From contig JACKLK010000001.1 of the NCBI GenBank assembly GCA_024236015.1, forward strand, positions 992,001 through 1,056,000: DNA of 64,000 bases. Reading direction: 5' to 3'. Under the pieces are notes generated by a model, which made no database searches, had not been told where the DNA came from, and worked only from the letters and a program-made list of their open reading frames with translations. This document shows positions 1 to 9,313 of this stretch, piece by piece. The translations under genes and the position numbers were made by a program. Every line of letters begins with the position of its first letter. Positions within the stretch are counted from its first letter, which is position 1. Origin of the DNA: Rhodoferax sp. (GTDB lineage Bacteria > Pseudomonadota > Gammaproteobacteria > Burkholderiales > Burkholderiaceae_C).

Positions 1-75
1 GGATGGCACCATCTGGTCGGTGCGATGCTGATCCTGCCGGGTGTGTTCCTGGTCACCGCCGCGCGGGGCCGCTAG
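1..75 (+). CDS. EamA/DMT-family transporter, C-terminal end only
   Basis: The first 24 codons of the window read in frame 1 to a TAG stop at 73-75. The peptide, containing WHHLVGAMLILPGVFLVTA and ending ARGR, is one hydrophobic helix followed by a short basic tail. This is the usual ending of the ten-helix drug/metabolite (EamA) exporters, whose last helix typically contains an H-x-x-G-A-x-L-I-x-x-G-V pattern. Nothing can be said about the substrate. The rest of the gene lies before base 1. Confidence 0.55.
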   Translation, partial: GWHHLVGAMLILPGVFLVTAARGR

Positions 76-127
76 GCGACTGGCCGCAACCCGCGCGCGC
101 CGCGGCACTGGCAGCGCAGCCTGGCGT

Positions 128-778
128 TCAGGTGGCCGCTTCCAGCCCGTTCTCGAAATGCCGCTTCATGGCGCGTGCGGCAGCCGCCGCATCGCGGGCG
201 AGCAGGGCGTCCATCACCGCCTGGTGTTCGTCCAGCGATTCCTGGATGCGGCCCTGCTTGAGCAGGGAATGTTGGCGGTTGAGTTTCATGACCTTGCGCA
301 GATCGGTCGACAGCTGCCGGCTCCAGCGGTTGCGCGCGATGTCCAGCAACCGCATGTGGAACTGTTCGTTCAAGGAGAAGAACGCGGTACGACCGGCCGG
401 GCCCTGGCGTGCCGCAGCGACCAGTTCCTGGTGCAGGGACTGCAGTTGCGCCAGTTCATCCGCACTGGCCTGGGTGGCCACCAGGCCGGCGGCATCGGAT
501 TCGAGCAGGGCGAGCACATGGTAGACATCGGCGAGGTCCTGCTCGGAGACTTCGGTCACGTAGGCGCCGCGGCGCACCTTCATGGTCACCAGGCCTTCCG
601 TGGCCAGCACCTTGAGCGCCTCGCGCAGCGGGGTGCGGCTGATGCCGTAGTCCTTGGCCAGCCTGAGTTCGTCGATCCAGCTGCCGGGCGGCAGCTCCCG
701 GTTGAAAATGCGCTCACGCAACTGCTCGGCCACCTCCTGGTACAGCGCGCGGGGCGCAAGGGATTGTTCGGACGTCAT
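128..778 (-). CDS. GntR-family transcriptional regulator, FCD subfamily
   Basis: A 216-residue protein with an N-terminal winged helix (about residues 10-75, recognition part ISRTPLREALKVLATEGLV) and an all-helical C-terminal FCD ligand domain. Members of this subfamily sense organic acids or acyl compounds and usually repress an adjacent, divergently transcribed catabolic operon. The ATG at 778 is preferred over upstream in-frame codons because conserved sequence begins there and the region beyond is AT-rich operator-like DNA. It faces the methylmalonyl-CoA mutase operon across about 140 bases that contain a perfect palindrome, so control of propionyl-CoA metabolism and of itself is likely. 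The ligand (methylcitrate, propionyl-CoA or methylmalonyl-CoA) is unknown. Confidence 0.88.
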   Translation of the reverse strand: MTSEQSLAPRALYQEVAEQLRERIFNRELPPGSWIDELRLAKDYGISRTPLREALKVLATEGLVTMKVRRGAYVTEVSEQDLADVYHVLALLESDAAGLVATQASADELAQLQSLHQELVAAARQGPAGRTAFFSLNEQFHMRLLDIARNRWSRQLSTDLRKVMKLNRQHSLLKQGRIQESLDEHQAVMDALLARDAAAAARAMKRHFENGLEAAT

Positions 779-805
779 GATGGGGTTCAGGCGAAGACTG
801 TCAGG

Positions 806-832
806 TTGCCGGAAGATTTGTGAATTTATAAT
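806..832 (+). promoter_or_regulatory. Candidate sigma-70 promoter of the propionyl-CoA operon
   Basis: TTGCCG at 806-811 and a perfect TATAAT at 827-832, spaced 15 bases, lie about 90 bases before the mutase ATG. The spacing is shorter than ideal. The -10 box sits inside the palindrome at 824-839, so a bound regulator would block it. The symmetry also gives a TATAAT on the opposite strand, suitable for the GntR gene. Confidence 0.45.
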
Positions 833-839
833 TATAAAT
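824..839. promoter_or_regulatory. 16-bp perfect palindrome, probable GntR operator
   Basis: ATTTATAATTATAAAT is identical to its reverse complement. It lies between the divergent GntR regulator and the propionyl-CoA operon and overlaps the candidate -10 box. FCD-type GntR proteins bind short palindromes in exactly this position, so it is the most likely operator for both transcripts. The AT richness stands out sharply from its surroundings. Confidence 0.6.
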
Positions 840-919
840 AACGACACTCAATTTACACCACTTGCGTCTTGCCGGTCGACCGCCGCGACAAACAGGACGC
901 TACAGCCCGGAGGCTCGCC

Positions 920-3127
920 ATGAGCAAGAACCCACAAGCCCAGTCCCGACCCGCGAGCGCCGCCAGCCACGACACACCGACGCTGGAGCAATGGCAGGCG
1001 GCCGCGCGCAAGTCCGCTCCCGGCGGCGACCTCGACGCGCTGAACTGGCACACGCCCGACGGCATCACGGTCAAGCCCTTGTATACCGCCGACGACCTGC
1101 AAGGACTCGCCCATGCCGATACCTTGCCGGGTTTTGCGCCCTACCTGCGCGGGCCCCAGGCCACCATGTACGCGGTGCGTCCGTGGACGATCCGGCAATA
1201 CGCCGGTTTCTCGACCGCCGAGGAATCCAATGCCTTCTACCGCAAGGCCCTGGCCGCCGGAGGGCAGGGCGTGTCGGTCGCCTTCGACCTGGCCACGCAC
1301 CGTGGTTACGACTCCGACCACCCGCGCGTGACCGGCGACGTCGGCAAGGCCGGGGTGGCCATCGACAGCGTGGAGGACATGAAGATCCTGTTCGACCAGA
1401 TCGACCTGGGCAAGGTCAGCGTGTCCATGACCATGAACGGCGCCGTGTTGCCGGTGCTGGCCGGTTACGTGGTGGCGGCGGAAGAGCAGGGCGTGAGCCA
1501 GGCGCAACTCAGTGGAACGATCCAGAACGACATCCTCAAGGAGTTCATGGTCCGCAACACCTATATCTACCCGCCGGTGCCGTCGATGCGCATCATCGGC
1601 GACATCATGGAATACACCGCGGCCCACATGCCGCGGTTCAACTCGATCAGCATCTCGGGCTACCACATGCAGGAAGCCGGCGCCAATCAGGCGCTGGAGC
1701 TGGCGTTCACGCTGGCCGATGGCCAGGAGTATGTGAAGACCGCGATCGGCAAGGGCATGGACGTCGACGATTTCGCGCCCCGGCTGAGCTTCTTCTGGGC
1801 CATCGGCATGAACTTCTATCTGGAAGTGGCCAAGATGCGCGCCGCGCGGTTGTTGTGGTGCCGCATCATGCAGGGTTTTGGCGCCAAGAATCCGAAGAGC
1901 CTGATGCTGCGTACCCATTGCCAGACCTCGGGCTGGTCGCTGACCGAGCAGGACCCCTACAACAACATCGTGCGCACCACCATCGAGGCCATGGCGGCGG
2001 TGTTCGGCGGCACGCAGAGCCTGCACACCAACAGCTTCGACGAGGCGATCGCGCTGCCCACCGATTTCTCCAGCCGCATCGCGCGCAACACCCAGCTCAT
2101 CATCCAGGAAGAAACCCATATCCCGAACGTCATCGATCCCTGGGCCGGCAGCTACATGATGGAGAAGCTGACCCAGGACATGGCCGACGCGGCCTGGAAG
2201 ATCATCGAGGAGGTCCAGGCCATGGGCGGTATGGTCAAGGCCGTGGACAGCGGCTGGGCCAAGCTCAAGATCGAGGCGGCGGCGGCCGAGAAACAGGCAC
2301 GCATCGACTCCGGCCAGGACGTCATCGTCGGGGTCAACAAGTACCGGCTCGACAGCCACGACGAGATCGAGGCCCGCGACATCGACAACGTCGCGGTGCG
2401 CGAGGGCCAGATCGCACGCCTGCAGAAGATCCGCGCCTCCCGTGACGCCCAGGCGGTCGACGCGGCTCTGGCGGCGCTGACCCAGGCGGCGCAGGACGGC
2501 ACCGGCAACCTGCTCGACCTGTCCATCCAGGCGGCCCGGGTACGCGCCACCGTGGGCGAGATCAGTGATGCGCTCGAGAAGTCCTTCGGCCGCCACCGTG
2601 CCGATACGCACAAGGTCAGCGGTGTCTATGCCGCGTCGTACGACAATGCCGCCAATCCGGGAGGCGTGATGCAGCAGTGGGAGTCGATCAAGCACGACAT
2701 CGCGCAGTTTGCCGAGCAGCAGGGGCGGCGTCCGCGCGTGATGATCGCCAAGCTCGGCCAGGATGGCCATGACCGCGGCGCCAAGGTGGTGGCCACGGCG
2801 TTTGCCGACCTGGGTTACGACGTCGACATCGGGCCGCTGTTCCAGACCCCGGAGGAATGTGCGCGCCAGGCGATCGAGAACGACGTGCATGCCGTGGGCG
2901 TTTCCACGCTGGCGGCCGGCCACAAGACGCTGGTGCCCGCCATCATCGCCGAATTGCGCAAGCAGGGCGCCGACGACATCGTGGTGTTCGTCGGCGGCGT
3001 GGTTCCGCGCCAGGACTATGACTTCCTGGTCCGGGCCGGCGTCAAGGGCATCTACGGGCCGGGCACGCCGATCCCGGATTCGGCGGCGGACGTGCTCAAG
3101 CAAATTCGCGCCGCCCAATCGGCCTGA
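920..3127 (+). CDS. scpA: Methylmalonyl-CoA mutase, single-chain (large subunit type)
   Basis: A 735-residue adenosylcobalamin enzyme that converts (R)-methylmalonyl-CoA into succinyl-CoA, the last step of propionyl-CoA assimilation. The TIM-barrel catalytic domain (about residues 40-560) contains the family stretch RPWTIRQYAGFSTAEESN. The C-terminal B12-binding domain carries the base-off motif DGHDRG starting at Asp615, with His617 as cobalt ligand. The length matches the homodimeric/alpha form, with no separate small subunit. The ATG at 920 follows GGAGG at 909-913; upstream in-frame codons would run into the operator region. It is first in the operon and only 11 bases before meaB, the usual chaperone partner. 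mutA and mcm are used as alternative names. Confidence 0.96.
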   Translation: MSKNPQAQSRPASAASHDTPTLEQWQAAARKSAPGGDLDALNWHTPDGITVKPLYTADDLQGLAHADTLPGFAPYLRGPQATMYAVRPWTIRQYAGFSTAEESNAFYRKALAAGGQGVSVAFDLATHRGYDSDHPRVTGDVGKAGVAIDSVEDMKILFDQIDLGKVSVSMTMNGAVLPVLAGYVVAAEEQGVSQAQLSGTIQNDILKEFMVRNTYIYPPVPSMRIIGDIMEYTAAHMPRFNSISISGYHMQEAGANQALELAFTLADGQEYVKTAIGKGMDVDDFAPRLSFFWAIGMNFYLEVAKMRAARLLWCRIMQGFGAKNPKSLMLRTHCQTSGWSLTEQDPYNNIVRTTIEAMAAVFGGTQSLHTNSFDEAIALPTDFSSRIARNTQLIIQEETHIPNVIDPWAGSYMMEKLTQDMADAAWKIIEEVQAMGGMVKAVDSGWAKLKIEAAAAEKQARIDSGQDVIVGVNKYRLDSHDEIEARDIDNVAVREGQIARLQKIRASRDAQAVDAALAALTQAAQDGTGNLLDLSIQAARVRATVGEISDALEKSFGRHRADTHKVSGVYAASYDNAANPGGVMQQWESIKHDIAQFAEQQGRRPRVMIAKLGQDGHDRGAKVVATAFADLGYDVDIGPLFQTPEECARQAIENDVHAVGVSTLAAGHKTLVPAIIAELRKQGADDIVVFVGGVVPRQDYDFLVRAGVKGIYGPGTPIPDSAADVLKQIRAAQSA

Positions 3128-3138
3128 TCGTCCGTTCC

Positions 3139-4242
3139 ATGGATTCGAAGGCCAACAACGCCACGGCGCGCACGGGGGAGAACGCCACGGCGCCTGCGCT
3201 CGCCGACGCCGTGCTCGGCCCGCCGGGCCTGCCCCGCCGCCGTGCGATCGCCAAGGCCATCACCTTGCTCGAATCGACCCGCGCCGACCATCGGACGCAG
3301 GCAGACCAGCTGCTCGCGCGCCTGCTAGCGCATGCCGGCGGCGCGTTCCGGCTCGGCCTGAGCGGCGTTCCCGGTGTCGGAAAGTCGACACTGATCGAGG
3401 CGCTGGGCCTGTACCTGATCGCACAGGGCCTGTCGGTTGCGGTGCTGACCATCGACCCCTCGTCGGCGGTCTCGGGCGGCTCCATCCTGGGTGACAAGAC
3501 CCGCATGGAACAACTCTCGGTGCACGAGCGGGCGTATATCCGGCCGAGCCCGTCCAGCGGCACGCTGGGCGGTGTGGCCGAAAAGACACGCGAGGCGATG
3601 CTGGTGCTCGAGGCGGCCGGCTACGACGTGGTCATCGTCGAGACCGTCGGTGTCGGCCAGAGCGAGGTGGCCGTGGCCGGCATGACCGACATGTTCGTGC
3701 TGATGCAACTGCCCAATGCCGGCGACGAACTGCAGGCGATCAAGAAAGGCGTGATGGAGATGGCGGACCTGGTGCTGATCAACAAGGCCGACCTCGACCC
3801 GGACGCCGCCAGCCGCGCGCGCGCGCAGATCACGTCGTCGCTGCGCCTGCTGGGCCAGCACGGCAACCCGCAGCGGGCCGAACACGACAAGGCTGCCTGG
3901 CACCCCCGGGTGCTGCAGCTGAGTGCCTTGTCCGGCCAGGGCGTGGATGCGTTGTGGTCGGCCGCCACCGAATTCCGCCGGCTGCGCAGCGCGGGCGGCG
4001 CATGGGAGTCGCGCCGGCGCCAGCAGGCCCTGGCCTGGATGTGGGAGCGTATCGAGGCCGGGCTGCGCCAGGCCTTCCGCGCCGATCCGCCGGTGCGCGC
4101 GCGCCTGGGCCCGCTGTCGAAGCAGGTCGCCGACGGCACCATGGTGGCGTCGGTGGCCGCACGCGAACTGCTCGGGCTGTTCCACCCGGACGCAAACCAG
4201 CCCGCTGGTGGCCCCGCGCAGCGGGAGGGAACGGCGCCGTGA
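3139..4242 (+). CDS. meaB: MeaB/ArgK family GTPase, mutase chaperone
   Basis: A 367-residue G3E-type GTPase. The P-loop GVPGVGKST begins at residue 76; Walker B-like VETVGVGQSE and the NKAD guanine-specificity motif follow. MeaB proteins load adenosylcobalamin into methylmalonyl-CoA mutase and protect it from inactivation, spending GTP. Placement directly after the mutase supports this over the old ArgK/LAO transport ATPase annotation. The Shine-Dalgarno is weak, so translation may be coupled to the mutase. The stop overlaps the GTG start of the next gene. Confidence 0.94.
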   Translation: MDSKANNATARTGENATAPALADAVLGPPGLPRRRAIAKAITLLESTRADHRTQADQLLARLLAHAGGAFRLGLSGVPGVGKSTLIEALGLYLIAQGLSVAVLTIDPSSAVSGGSILGDKTRMEQLSVHERAYIRPSPSSGTLGGVAEKTREAMLVLEAAGYDVVIVETVGVGQSEVAVAGMTDMFVLMQLPNAGDELQAIKKGVMEMADLVLINKADLDPDAASRARAQITSSLRLLGQHGNPQRAEHDKAAWHPRVLQLSALSGQGVDALWSAATEFRRLRSAGGAWESRRRQQALAWMWERIEAGLRQAFRADPPVRARLGPLSKQVADGTMVASVAARELLGLFHPDANQPAGGPAQREGTAP

Positions 4243-5040
4243 TCTCGCTGACCTCGATCGCCCGGATCGAATCCTCCACCGTCTGGCGCCAGAAGCGGGT
4301 CGAGATCATAGACCTGCCCGAAGGCCGCATGCTGGTCAAGGGCCAGCGGCCGTTGCGCGGCCCCTGGGCCCACCGGGTGCTGAACCTGTTCGCCTGGATG
4401 GCCGGCGTGCCCTACCTCAAGGCGGTGCCGGTGCACGGCGGCGCACAGTCGCAGGCCATCGAACTCGCCCGGCTGGCGGCCTTGCGCGAAGCCGGCATCC
4501 AGGTGCCGGAGGTGCACCACGTGGCACCCGACTATTTCGTCATGTCCTACCTCGGCTCCAACGACCTGGCGCGCGCCTTGCGCGAACAGGGGCCGCAGGC
4601 GTATGGTCTGTGGATGGCGGCGATGGAACACCTGCTGCTGGTTCACGCCCGCGGCCAGTACCTGAGCCAGTGTTTTGCGCGCAACATCATCGTGTCGAGC
4701 CGGTTCGAGGGCCTGATCGACTTCGAGGACGACCCGCTCGAGGTGATGACACTCGAACAGGCCCAGGCGCGCGACTGGCTGATCTACCTGCAGTCCACGC
4801 TGTTCAACCTGGCGCTGGAGCCCGATCGGCTCGACGCTGCGCTGCGTGCGGTGTTGTCGCGCGAATCGGAGCCGGTACGCGCCGTGTTGCGCCATGCGGC
4901 GCGCCGCCTGTCCTGGTTGCGCCACCTGCCGACCAACCGCAGGATCTGGGGCAAGGATTTTGTCAGCCTGCAGGCCGTCGGCGCCGCGATGGTCCGGCAC
5001 CACCAGCCCCACAACGAATCCCCCTTACCGGAGAAAAACG

Positions 5041-5048
<8 letters not shown>
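4239..5048 (+). CDS. Kinase-fold (Bud32/WaaP-like) protein with degenerate catalytic loop
   Basis: A 269-residue protein. I choose the GTG at 4239, which overlaps the meaB stop and follows GGGAGGGA at about 4222-4229. The segment around His136-Asn149 (HARGQYLSQCFARN) aligns by pattern with the catalytic loop of RIO/Bud32/LPS-core kinases (H-x-x-G-x-x-H-R-D-x-x-x-x-N). The catalytic HRD is replaced by LSQ, with Gln144 where Asp is expected. The metal-binding DFG equivalent is kept as DFED from Asp161. It may be a pseudokinase or bind nucleotide without classical phosphotransfer. It lies inside the propionyl-CoA operon, overlapping meaB by 4 and pccB by 8 bases, so it is tightly co-translated. 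The function is unknown. Confidence 0.7.
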
Positions 5049-6573
<1,525 letters not shown>

Positions 6574-6585
6574 GGAGACACCGAC

Positions 6586-8634
6586 ATGTTTGACAAGATA
6601 CTGATCGCCAACCGTGGCGAGATCGCGTGCCGCGTCATCAAGACCGCGCGCAAGATGGGCATCCAGACGGTGGCGGTGTTCTCCGACGCCGACCGCGACG
6701 CGCGCCATGTCGCACTGGCCGACGAGTCCGTGCACATCGGCGCCGCACCCAGCCGCGAGAGTTACCTGCAGGCCGATCGCATCATCGCCGCGTGCAAGCA
6801 GACCGGGGCACAGGCGGTACACCCGGGTTACGGCTTCCTCAGCGAAAACGCCGAATTCGCCAAGCGGGTGGAGGACGAAGGCATCGTCTTCATCGGCCCC
6901 AAGCATTATTCGATCTCGGCCATGGGCGACAAGATCGAGTCCAAGCGGCTGGCCGGCAAGGCGGGTGTCAACTGCATTCCGGGCGTCAACGACGCCATCG
7001 ACGACGCCGACAAGGCGGTGCAGATCGCGCGCGACATCGGTTACCCGGTGATGATCAAGGCCAGCGCCGGCGGTGGCGGCAAGGGCCTGCGCGTGGCGCA
7101 CGACGACAAGGAGGCCCACGAGGGCTTCACCAGCTGCCGCAACGAGGCGCGCAACAGCTTCGGCGACGACCGGGTCTTCATCGAGAAATTCGTCGAGGAA
7201 CCGCGCCATATCGAGATCCAGCTGGTCGGCGACGCGCACGGCAACGTGGTCTACCTGAACGAGCGCGAGTGCTCGATCCAGCGCCGGCACCAGAAGGTGA
7301 TCGAGGAAGCGCCCAGCCCCTTCATCAGCGATGCGACCCGCAAGGCCATGGGCGAGCAGGCGGTGGCTCTGGCCAAGGCGGTGAAATACCAGAGCGCGGG
7401 CACGGTCGAATTCGTCGTGGGCAAGGACCAGAGCTTTTATTTCCTGGAGATGAACACCCGGCTGCAGGTCGAGCATCCGGTCACCGAATGCATCACCGGG
7501 CTGGACCTGGTCGAGCTGATGATCCGCGTGGCGGCCGGCGAAAAGCTGCCGCTGACGCAGGCGGACGTCAAGCGCGACGGCTGGGCCATCGAATGCCGCA
7601 TCAACGCCGAGGATCCGTTCCGCAATTTCCTGCCCAGCACCGGCCGGCTGGTGCGGTTCGCGCCGCCGGCAGAGACCATGTTCGCGGCCGACACCAGCCA
7701 GTGGCAGGGTGTACGCGTCGACACCGGCGTGCAGGAGGGCGGCGAGATCCCGATGTATTACGACTCGATGATCGCCAAGCTGATCGTGCACGGCAAGGAT
7801 CGCCAGGAGGCGATCGCCAAGATGCGCTTTGCGCTCGACGGTTTCGTGATCCGTGGCATCAGCAGCAACATCCCGTTCCAGGCGGCGTTGTTGTCGCATC
7901 CGGACTTCGTCTCCGGCAGCTTCAACACCGGCTTCATCGCGACCCACTATGCACAGGGTTTCCGCGCCGAGGACGTGCCCCATGCCGACCCGGACTTCCT
8001 GGTTGCGCTGGCGGCCTTCGTGCGGCGCAAGTCACGCGAACGCGCGATGGCGATCTCCGGGCAACTGCCGGGATACGGCGTCAAGGTCGGCCACGATTTC
8101 AGCGTGATCACGCTGGACGATACCGGCCAGCACCGCTACACCCAGGTCCATGTCGACGAAGTCGTGGGGCAGCTCGGTTCGGCGGTGGTCACGCTGGCGG
8201 ACAAGAAATACGCCATCACCAGCCACTCCCGACTCAACGACATCTGCATCAGCGGCGAATGCAACGGGCAGCCGTTCACGGCGCAGATCGAACGCGGCAC
8301 GCCCCGCAACCCGCTGGCGATGCTGGTGCAGCACAACGGCACGCGCATCGAGACCATGGTGGTATCGCCGCGCATGGCCGAGCTCTATCAGAAGATGCCG
8401 TTCAAGCCGGCACCGGACATGAGCAAATACGTGCTCTCGCCGATGCCGGGGCTGCTGGTGGACGTGGCGGTGCAGGTCGGCCAGAAGGTGCAGGCCGGCG
8501 AACGCGTGGCGGTGATCGAGGCCATGAAGATGGAGAACGTGTTGTTCGCCGCCGCCGACGGCATCGTGGGCAAGGTGCTGGCGGCCAAGGGCGACAACCT
8601 GACGGTGGACCAGCCCATCGTCGAGTTCGCGTGA
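6586..8634 (+). CDS. pccA: Propionyl-CoA carboxylase, biotin carboxylase/BCCP (alpha) subunit
   Basis: A 682-residue biotin-dependent carboxylase subunit. An ATP-grasp biotin carboxylase domain spans residues 1-450 (glycine-rich KASAGGGGKGLR, EMNTRLQVEHPVTE), then the BT linker domain of propionyl-CoA carboxylases. The biotinyl domain has EAMKMEN with the acceptor Lys648. GAGGAG-like sequence precedes the ATG by about 8 bases. It is 12 bases downstream of pccB and shares its operon. It carboxylates its own biotin with bicarbonate and ATP. Confidence 0.95.
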   Translation: MFDKILIANRGEIACRVIKTARKMGIQTVAVFSDADRDARHVALADESVHIGAAPSRESYLQADRIIAACKQTGAQAVHPGYGFLSENAEFAKRVEDEGIVFIGPKHYSISAMGDKIESKRLAGKAGVNCIPGVNDAIDDADKAVQIARDIGYPVMIKASAGGGGKGLRVAHDDKEAHEGFTSCRNEARNSFGDDRVFIEKFVEEPRHIEIQLVGDAHGNVVYLNERECSIQRRHQKVIEEAPSPFISDATRKAMGEQAVALAKAVKYQSAGTVEFVVGKDQSFYFLEMNTRLQVEHPVTECITGLDLVELMIRVAAGEKLPLTQADVKRDGWAIECRINAEDPFRNFLPSTGRLVRFAPPAETMFAADTSQWQGVRVDTGVQEGGEIPMYYDSMIAKLIVHGKDRQEAIAKMRFALDGFVIRGISSNIPFQAALLSHPDFVSGSFNTGFIATHYAQGFRAEDVPHADPDFLVALAAFVRRKSRERAMAISGQLPGYGVKVGHDFSVITLDDTGQHRYTQVHVDEVVGQLGSAVVTLADKKYAITSHSRLNDICISGECNGQPFTAQIERGTPRNPLAMLVQHNGTRIETMVVSPRMAELYQKMPFKPAPDMSKYVLSPMPGLLVDVAVQVGQKVQAGERVAVIEAMKMENVLFAAADGIVGKVLAAKGDNLTVDQPIVEFA

Positions 8635-8648
8635 AGGAGGCCGCCACG

Positions 8649-9143
8649 ATGCAACGCCCGTTCAAGGTGCTGGGAATCCAGCAGATCGCGATCGGCGGCC
8701 CGGACAAGCAGCGACTGCGCCGCCTGTGGGTCGACATGCTGGGCCTCGAGGTCACCGGCAACTTCGTCAGCGAACGCGAGAACGTCGACGAAGACATCTG
8801 CGCCATCGGCAGCGGCGTGACCAGGGTCGAGGTCGACCTGATGCAGCCCATCGATCCGGACAAGAAGCCGGCGGTGCACGCGACGCCGCTGAACCATGTC
8901 GGCCTGTGGATCGACGACCTGCCGGCGGCCGTGGCATGGCTGAGCGAACACGGCGTGCGTTTCGCGCCCGGTGGCATCCGGGCCGGGGCCGCGGGTTTCG
9001 ACATCTGCTTCCTGCACCCCAAGGCGAATGACGAGTTTCCGATCGCCGGCGAAGGCGTGCTGGTCGAACTGGTCCAGGCGCCGCCAGCGGTGGTGGACGC
9101 ATTTGCGGCTTTCGCGCAACAGTCCGACGCCCCGGCAGGGTGA
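8649..9143 (+). CDS. VOC-family protein, methylmalonyl-CoA epimerase type
   Basis: A 164-residue vicinal-oxygen-chelate protein with two beta-alpha-beta-beta-beta modules. The second half keeps epimerase-like patterns: LNHVGLWIDDL with His83, and GVLVELVQ with Glu140. At the first-module metal position, where epimerases have His in an I-x-H-I pattern, this protein has IQQIAI, so Gln12 replaces the ligand. Gene position (last in the propionyl-CoA operon, with AAGGAGG before the ATG) suggests (S)- to (R)-methylmalonyl-CoA epimerase. The altered ligand leaves room for a related activity. Confidence 0.75.
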   Translation: MQRPFKVLGIQQIAIGGPDKQRLRRLWVDMLGLEVTGNFVSERENVDEDICAIGSGVTRVEVDLMQPIDPDKKPAVHATPLNHVGLWIDDLPAAVAWLSEHGVRFAPGGIRAGAAGFDICFLHPKANDEFPIAGEGVLVELVQAPPAVVDAFAAFAQQSDAPAG

Positions 9144-9313
9144 ATCCGGCAATATTCGCGACACGGGATCCGGATTACGGGTAAGGTTACAACGCAGTTA
9201 CATCAAAGGTCGCCTCTCGCCGGCGGCCGGATGTGGCGCCGGATCGGTCGAAGCTGTGACTGCCGTGGACCGTATCCATGCCGCCGCACGCAGGGCGGCG
9301 AGGAGACGATTGC

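Noticed and set aside
848..3118. Long minus-strand open frame of 756 codons opposite the mutase gene
   Set aside because: It mirrors a clearly recognised enzyme, has no domain pattern, and is rich in His/Asp/Gly/Arg as expected from the antisense of GC-rich codons.
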